A DNA stretch of 64,000 nt from Anabaena azotica FACHB-119 (GTDB lineage: Bacteria > Cyanobacteriota > Cyanobacteriia > Cyanobacteriales > Nostocaceae): NCBI RefSeq assembly GCF_014697625.1, contig NZ_JACJSG010000031.1:1-64000 (forward strand). The letters run 5' to 3'. Positions 58,847 to 64,000 of this stretch are shown here, piece after piece. Under the pieces are notes generated by a model. It saw only the letters and a list, made by a program, of their open reading frames with translations. It was not told the origin of the DNA and made no database searches. Numbering within the stretch: position 1 is the first letter of the stretch; each line of letters begins with the position of its first letter. Made by a program: the position numbers and the translations under genes.

Positions 58847-60193
58847 TCACAACGCCGAGGGAAAAGTTTCTGGCGGTTCACCGATGTCCGTCTCAAACGT
58901 CCGGTCTAACGGTTGTACTCCTTTGGTATCATCAATGTGAATTACAGCATCAAATTGTTCTGGAAGACAGGCGTAAAAGTAATGACTGCTGCGTTCGGTT
59001 TCTGGGCGGTAAATTACGCCGATCGCTCTTTCTAACCTTGATTCTCGCAAACTGGCAATAGCTGCATTTTCACCACGTAGTGGTAGCAAAAATTGCGGAA
59101 CTCCGGTTTCATGAAACAGCGCCTCATAACTTCTCGGTAATGCTGGACGAACTTGCTTGAGTTGCGTCATCCCATCCCAATCAGAAGCAGCCGTAACTGT
59201 CCCGATATAAGTACTAAAGCCTATCAGAACAGCATCATTTCCATACCGTTCCCGTACCAATTGCCCAAGATTTACTTCTCCCTGCTGTGCCATATCTGTG
59301 GCTCTAGCATCCCCTAAGTGGGAGTTGTGTTCCCATACAACAATTTTTGCTGGTACGCCTTGCTGGTCTAGGTGAACCATGAGATTTTCTAGGGTTTCGG
59401 CCATATGGCGATCGCGAATATTCCAAGAAGACACCCTCCCAGTAAACATCGCCCGGTAATAAGCCTCAGCATTTTTGACTATCCGAGCGTTTTGTTCCGC
59501 ATAAAAAAACTCATCTGCTTTTAATCTTCCGTCTTCTTGAGTATATTCAAGGACTCTATTTTGCAGTTCTCGCAGTTGCCTAACTACCTCTTCCTCACAG
59601 GATTCACTGATACCTAGACTGGTAGCATAACCATAGCTGTGCGTATCTTCCCCAAAATGCTCCAAGCAAGCGTAACGACTACGAGCGCAACTTGCCGCTT
59701 CAGGATCAACTTGCTCCAGATAATCTAAAACGGCTGCCATAGAAGCATACATACTATAAAGGTCTAGCCCATAGAAGCCAACCTTCACCCCAATTTCATT
59801 TAAATTATCGTTATACTCACGCAGCCAGTTGACAAAATTTACTACATCTGTGTTGCGCCACATCCAATTAGGAAAGCGTTGAAAACCTGACAGTGCATCG
59901 GCTGGTGTCAAATCCTTACCTACGCCCTGAACGTAGCGATTCACGCGGTAGGCATCAGGCCAGTCTGCTTCCACTGCTACTGCGATAAAATTCTTTTCTT
60001 GAATTAATCTTTTAGTAATTTCGGCTCGTTGCTCATAAAATTCATGTGTTCCGTGGGAAGCTTCCCCAATCAGAACTAAACGAGCATTGCCAATCAAATC
60101 AATTAATGAATTATAGTCTGTGGCTGCGCCCGTCAGTTGGTGTACAGACTCACGCAACGCCTCAACAACATTAGTTCTAGTTGCGTCTAGCAT
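58847..60193 (-). CDS. Erythromycin-esterase-family protein
   Basis: 448 aa. Motifs LVLIGEASHGTHEFYEQRAE, VAVEADWPDAYRVNRYVQG and KIVVWEHNSHLGDARATDMA match the erythromycin esterase (Ere/EreA-like) family, with the catalytic-type His and Glu residues in GEASHG and in WEHNSH. The family includes Ere macrolide esterases, but most members have unknown substrates. Nothing suggests it acts on macrolides here. No signal peptide. Monocistronic, flanked by repeats. Confidence 0.88.
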   Translation of the reverse strand: MLDATRTNVVEALRESVHQLTGAATDYNSLIDLIGNARLVLIGEASHGTHEFYEQRAEITKRLIQEKNFIAVAVEADWPDAYRVNRYVQGVGKDLTPADALSGFQRFPNWMWRNTDVVNFVNWLREYNDNLNEIGVKVGFYGLDLYSMYASMAAVLDYLEQVDPEAASCARSRYACLEHFGEDTHSYGYATSLGISESCEEEVVRQLRELQNRVLEYTQEDGRLKADEFFYAEQNARIVKNAEAYYRAMFTGRVSSWNIRDRHMAETLENLMVHLDQQGVPAKIVVWEHNSHLGDARATDMAQQGEVNLGQLVRERYGNDAVLIGFSTYIGTVTAASDWDGMTQLKQVRPALPRSYEALFHETGVPQFLLPLRGENAAIASLRESRLERAIGVIYRPETERSSHYFYACLPEQFDAVIHIDDTKGVQPLDRTFETDIGEPPETFPSAL

Positions 60194-60638
60194 AAAAACT
60201 TATAGAGAAGCACCCCACAGTCTTTTAATATTGTTGTGCTTCTTAGGTATATTCTTGGCTTGCTAGACTCAGCATAAAGACTTCCGTTTTATCTTCCATC
60301 ACACCACCGATATATGGTGTGTAATGTATGAATCTATCCCAGGAATGAGCGAAAAATGTTGCTATTCTTTCTTTTATCTGTGCCTTTGTGGTTAAATATA
60401 GCAGGGGACAGGTGAGTCCAGTCCTGTAGGCGGTGAGTCCAGTGCTGCGGGAGGGTTTCCCTCCGCAGGCAACTGGCGAACCCGGAGGGGTCTCCCGCCG
60501 TAGGGAACTGGCGAACCCGGAGGGTGACAGGACTGAAAGCCTTTGAAACTAAAGGTTTTAAAATTGTATGATGTCCTAACCTATCAGACGACTGCTATAA
60601 ATTATTTTTTACTACAGAGACACAAAGACACAGAGAAA
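60194..60638. other. Spacer with GC-rich repeat
   Basis: A repeat at 60398-60540 (GGACAGGTGAGTCCAGTCCTG, 21 nt split in GGACAGGTGAG and TCCAGTCCTG) is the inverted copy of 30181-30299. CTGGCGAACCCGGAGG is repeated twice inside it. No gene. Confidence 0.6.
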
Positions 60639-60908
60639 TTAAGAAGTAATTTCATTTTCTGGCACAGTATCTACTTTCGTAAGTACCGCAATCTTACGCA
60701 AAGACCAATGCAAGCTTAAGAAGATGAAACTTACCAAGGCTAGTAGCACAATACTAAAAACCGTACCGTAGGCATGAGTATGCCACCACATTTTGTTGAG
60801 GAATGCTGTACTTATTTGCACAGCCTGCCACAGCCAGCTTTGATTGAGGCTTGTAGAGTTATCAATTTTGCTAGACAAGGATGCTGTGTCATGCTGTGCG
60901 ACTGTCAT
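60639..60908 (-). CDS. Small membrane protein
   Basis: 89 aa with one hydrophobic helix (about 49-70, TVFSIVLLALVSFIFLSLHW). The N-terminus MTVAQHDTASLSSKIDNSTS is polar and the end is charged (KVDTVPENEITS). No family recognised. A small single-pass protein of this kind is typical of photosynthetic or stress membrane accessory proteins, but no function can be read from sequence. Confidence 0.55.
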   Translation of the reverse strand: MTVAQHDTASLSSKIDNSTSLNQSWLWQAVQISTAFLNKMWWHTHAYGTVFSIVLLALVSFIFLSLHWSLRKIAVLTKVDTVPENEITS

Positions 60909-61109
60909 TTGTATTACTCCTTTGCTTATCTTAATAATACGGTAAATCGATAGATTATTAGATGTTTAAACTATTGCATAACTTGGTTATTGAATCAAGT
61001 GTGGATCTGTAACAGGTGACAGGTGACAGGTGACAGGTGACAGGTGACAGTTGTTACTCTCCCCCATCTCCCTCATCTCCCTCATCTCCCCCCTCTCCCC
61101 CCTCTCTGA

Positions 61110-61260
61110 CAGGTGTAGGTTTTTTATTGGTGTTCCAAAAACCTTGGTTTGGGGTGTAAGGGTGTAAGGGTGTAGAGGTGTAGGGGTGAATAAAACAATG
61201 ATTTTCTCGTTAGTTTTAGAGTCCTTACTCACTGCTAGATTAAAAACCTAAACTTGTGAG
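61110..61260. repeat. 151-bp inverted-repeat element, copy 2
   Basis: Nearly identical to 6829-6979, with the same termini (CAGGTGTAGGTTTTTT and AAAAACCTAAACTTGTGAG). The two copies are about 54 kb apart. Confidence 0.88.
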
Positions 61261-61283
61261 AGGGGGAGTAGGGGGAGTCTCTT

Positions 61284-61430
61284 AAGGGCAGGTTTTTCAT
61301 AAAGTAATCAGTGAGGACTATAAGATTCAGTAAATTATCAGACTTTCATCTACCCCTACACCCCTACACCCTTATACCCCTACACCCTAAAATCAGTGTT
61401 TTTGGGTCGAAGTGTAAAAAACCTGCCCTT
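61284..61430. repeat. 147-bp inverted-repeat element, diverged copy 3
   Basis: Ends AAGGGCAGGTTTTT and AAAAAACCTGCCCTT pair. Read on the minus strand, the interior again carries GGGTGTAGG units, then a TGA-rich part. Same layout as copies 1 and 2 but in the opposite orientation and only partly similar in sequence. Confidence 0.75.
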
Positions 61431-61527
61431 GAAAGCTCCCCCCTCTCCCCCATCTCCCCACTCCCCAACCCCTCGCTATATGTCAGTCTGGATCATAAAG
61501 AATTGAAGGTTTGCGCCTACGTTAAAG

Positions 61528-62160
61528 ATGTCTACTCAAGATTGGTTATCACAGTTGCAAAAACAGCGAGCGATCGCAGTTATCCGCGCCCCAAAACTAG
61601 AATTAGGGTGGGAAATGGCGTTGGCTGTAGCAGCTGGGGGAATGCAGCTAATTGAAATTACCTGGAATAGCGATCGCGCCGGGGAATTAATCGCCCAACT
61701 ACGTCATCATTTACCCGAATGTACAATTGGTACAGGTACTTTATTTAATGTGCAGCAGCTAGAAGATGCGATCGCCTCTGGGGCTGAGTTTCTCTTCACA
61801 CCCCATGTTGATGCAGCCATGATCCAAGCAGCCGTAGTTAAAAATATACCCATCGTTCCCGGCGCACTCACCCCTACGGAGATTGTCAGTGCTTGGTCAT
61901 ATGGTGCAAGCTGTGTAAAAGTATTTCCCGTACAGGCTGTAGGAGGAGCAAATTATATCAAGAGTTTGCAAGGGCCGCTAGGACATATCCCCTTAATTCC
62001 CACAGGGGGAGTAAACCTAGAAAATGCCAAAGCACTGATTCAAGCCGGTGCGATCGCCGTTGGTTTAAGTGGAGAGTTATTTCCTCAGCAACTAGTCAGA
62101 GAGAAAAATTGGCAAGCGATCGCTGGGTTAGCCAAAGACTTAATTCACCAATTAGCGTAG
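61528..62160 (+). CDS. eda: KDPG/KHG aldolase
   Basis: 210 aa, class I aldolase that splits 2-keto-3-deoxy-6-phosphogluconate into pyruvate and glyceraldehyde-3-phosphate (Entner-Doudoroff), often also acting on 4-hydroxy-2-oxoglutarate. Schiff-base lysine Lys131 lies in CVKVFPV; Glu43 in IEITWNS is the general acid/base. The position equal to Arg49 of E. coli Eda is Asn47, which may change phosphate handling or substrate range. Motif TPGALTPTEI-like (VPGALTPTEI) and PTGGVNLEN also fit. Soluble, monocistronic. Confidence 0.9.
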   Translation: MSTQDWLSQLQKQRAIAVIRAPKLELGWEMALAVAAGGMQLIEITWNSDRAGELIAQLRHHLPECTIGTGTLFNVQQLEDAIASGAEFLFTPHVDAAMIQAAVVKNIPIVPGALTPTEIVSAWSYGASCVKVFPVQAVGGANYIKSLQGPLGHIPLIPTGGVNLENAKALIQAGAIAVGLSGELFPQQLVREKNWQAIAGLAKDLIHQLA

Positions 62161-62245
62161 TTTTCAGGATGAAATTATACAGCAACCACTGCTATATTTG
62201 ATTTCTGGAAATCTGCTATCCTTCTATTATCTGTGTGTTTCTACT

Positions 62246-62746
62246 ATGAAATCACTGAATTGGAAACGTGGTTTAAAAATGTTCGTTGCTGGTGCAGCAT
62301 TGTCTTTATTTGTGGTAAACACTGGGGGTGAAGCATTAGCAAAGACCAACCCACAAAAACTTGCCAAAACTATTGAGACTTTGCAAAAATCTGATCAGCG
62401 TTGGATTCAAGTAGACCTTTCCCAGCAAAGATTAACTGCTTGGCAAGGTAGAAAACCTGTGTATGCGATCGCCATTTCCTCTGGTAAAACATCCACACCT
62501 ACGCCCATTGGTACTTTCAGAATTCAATCAAAGCATAAGTCTACGCGGATGCGAGGTAGAGGCTATGATCTGCCCAACGTTCCCTATGCCATGTTTTACA
62601 GTGGTAACTACGGTATTCACGGCGCATATTGGCATAAAAGATTTGGTACACCCGTAAGTAGAGGCTGCGTCAACCTTGCCCCTAATCATGCTAAATGGCT
62701 GTTTAACTGGGCATCTTTAGGAACACCAGTTGTGGTTCAGAGATAG
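62246..62746 (+). CDS. L,D-transpeptidase (YkuD family), exported
   Basis: 166 aa from the ATG at 62246, which starts a clear signal peptide (MKSLNWKRGLKMFVAGAALS, cleavage likely after EALA). The YkuD domain (about 52-166) has RWIQVDLSQQRLTAW, His125 in YGIHGAYW and nucleophile Cys141 in SRGCVNL. These enzymes form 3-3 cross-links or attach proteins to peptidoglycan in the periplasm. A longer upstream frame to 62198 has no signal logic. Last clear gene of the window. Confidence 0.9.
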   Translation: MKSLNWKRGLKMFVAGAALSLFVVNTGGEALAKTNPQKLAKTIETLQKSDQRWIQVDLSQQRLTAWQGRKPVYAIAISSGKTSTPTPIGTFRIQSKHKSTRMRGRGYDLPNVPYAMFYSGNYGIHGAYWHKRFGTPVSRGCVNLAPNHAKWLFNWASLGTPVVVQR

Positions 62747-64000
62747 TAAAATAGCAAGGGACAGCCTGAAAAGCTGTTTACTATTAAAGTCAGCACTTAG
62801 AGTCCATTTATAAAGTAAATATTAAGTAAAGGAGGCAAAAAGCGGCGTGGATACACCTAGAGCTTTATTGTCGTTGTTTTACGCCTATGTAAGGATTTGA
62901 GCGTTGGCGAAATTAGGAATTAGCCGTAAAAGCACCACCAAATACGGTGCGTTAAGCGCTGCTTTAACAAGTTTCGCTAGTGGTGTGTTTTCCCAAGCAC
63001 CGACCAACGGCTAGGATGCAAGTTATGTATGGCATTGATACTCCGTCCAACCCTCTGCTAATGTAATTGGGGATAATAATTGTGGGGGTATGGACGGACA
63101 AGTTGATCCCACTGATTCTTGGTGGCTGTAGGTAAAATGTTATGCCCAACTGGTGATTGAACGGATAGCACATGGGGTTGATGCAGTCAAACAGTTCCCT
63201 CAGCAATGATGAGCGTTGGGCGTGATGATGGCGATTGATGAGCAACAGCCGCAGATGTTTGAGTAGTTGACTGCACAGGCTCCCGATTGGGTGACGTGGA
63301 TGGGGTGATACTGATCCATAACTATCTTCCAAGACTCAAACTTTATACCACACTACTCAATTGCGGCTTGCTAGAGTGTAAATTTTTGTGGCAGTTTTAG
63401 GCAGAGACATCAACTGCTGCTAAATCCGGCTATCGATAAAAGCTAGTATTTGTTACGTTTAGTACGTATACTTAAAAAATACTTGACATACATCTATCTT
63501 AAGATATAGTTAACTTAGCCTATATAGATTGATAACTAATGGTTTTTATCAGTATGATAAGTAAATTTATACTGTCTATCCTCATTGTCAGCTTATAGGT
63601 GTACATTATTAAACTAAAAAGCATAAGACTAACTTCATAAGTATCTATCTACTTGTGTGGATAGTAGTTGTGCTGGCTGCACCGCAGATATTGAGTTGCT
63701 TTGTTTGCAACATGATGTTTTTTGGCTACAAATCTCCACCTGTACTACTTTGAATCAGACTTATTAACATTTTGCTCTGGGAAATAGTCTTTAGAAGTCG
63801 CCTGAGTTTAAAACAGTGGTTCCAGCTTGTGCAAGCGATACCCCCGATGGAACCTGAACTTCTTCTGGATACAGTGCTTTTTGCAAAAGAGCGATCGCGC
63901 ACGGATTCGATGACAGCTAGAGTTGGAATTTGCTCGGTTTGAGTCATTGTAGAACTGGCTTTGATCAACCTCTAATGTTTATGGAGATAGCAGTAGTTAA
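62747..64000. other. Gene-poor region with decayed coding sequence
   Basis: No intact gene was recognised. A GGAGG-preceded frame from a GTG at 62848 gives VDTPRALLSLFYAYVRI and stops. Another frame (about 62905-63011) reads KLGISRKSTTKYGALSAALT and SFASGVFSQAPTNG before TAG. Near 63726-63968 a leftward frame starts MTQTEQIPTLAVIESVRDRS, while a shifted frame reads KALYPEEVQVPSGVSLAQAG. These look like pieces of mutated genes. A TTTATAAAGTAAAT motif at 62807 recalls the repeats at 1416-1456. Confidence 0.4.

Larger units (their letters stand above)
60909..61527. other. Repeat-filled spacer upstream of eda
   Basis: It contains GTGACAG tandem repeats (61013-61052), the two 150-bp inverted-repeat elements and CCCCTCTCCCC tracts. 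The eda start follows at 61528 after a repeat-free stretch of about 40 nt. No gene seen. Confidence 0.6.

Noticed and set aside
60987..61232. Leftward frames within the 151-bp repeats, giving the same peptide at 6739-6951
   Set aside because: The identical peptide comes from the duplicated non-coding element, with GGTGTAG units read as Pro/Thr repeats.

Overview
The window is chromosomal DNA of a filamentous, Nostoc/Anabaena-type cyanobacterium. GCGATCGC (HIP1) octamers are scattered through it, there is a light-independent protochlorophyllide reductase subunit (chlB), and it holds cyanobacterial families such as DUF3531, PAS-rich hybrid kinases and a caspase homologue. Spacers are full of short tandem repeats (CAGTTAT, GTTAACT, GTCATTA, GGGGACT, GGTGTAG) and small dispersed inverted-repeat elements. 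All calls come from reading the sequence; no database search was possible.

Layout. 1-6.8 kb: the 5' part of an RTX-type calcium-binding protein, a PadR regulator with a perfect 18-bp palindrome upstream, small conserved proteins, a NUDIX hydrolase, a DUF3531 protein, a TPR protein and an ABC ATPase. 7-24 kb: rsmG, two very large PAS hybrid histidine kinases (877 and 1736 aa), chlB, two small hypotheticals, a caspase-fold protein whose catalytic dyad is replaced by Tyr/Ser, and ATP sulfurylase. 24.4-33 kb: a secreted-peptide locus with four double-glycine leader peptides (three share a core motif), a C39-peptidase ABC transporter and an HlyD-type adaptor, followed by a degenerate kinase-like protein, a response regulator and a sensor kinase. 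33-36.5 kb: an XRE/HigA-like antitoxin pseudogene split by a 126-bp miniature element, ribonuclease Z, a DUF433 protein, and two apparent integron-type cassettes on the minus strand (a hypothetical gene with a well-formed attC site, then a VapB/PIN toxin pair with half an attC).

36.5-55.3 kb is a mobile island of mostly unrecognised genes. Six copies of a roughly 20-bp pseudo-palindrome mark its left side. A leftward operon (44.9 to 37.2 kb), with ATGA overlaps, looks like virion or appendage structural genes, including an 836-aa Ala-rich coiled-coil protein. A short tyrosine recombinase sits at 45.1 kb. A second leftward group (49.7 to 46.2 kb) carries a probable replication protein and a ribbon-helix-helix protein with CATATAGAAAA operator repeats. 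A rightward group (49.9 to 55.1 kb) begins with a gene-free structured-RNA region, contains two paralogous small proteins, and ends in an IS110-like DEDD recombinase preceded by about 360 nt of dense hairpins that could be its guide (bridge) RNA. No terminase, portal or capsid gene was recognised, so a satellite, an integrated plasmid-like element or a new family is possible.

55.4-64 kb returns to ordinary genes: GH31 glucosidase, HdeD-like membrane protein, erythromycin-esterase-like protein, a small membrane protein, KDPG aldolase and an L,D-transpeptidase, then about 1.2 kb of apparently decayed sequence.
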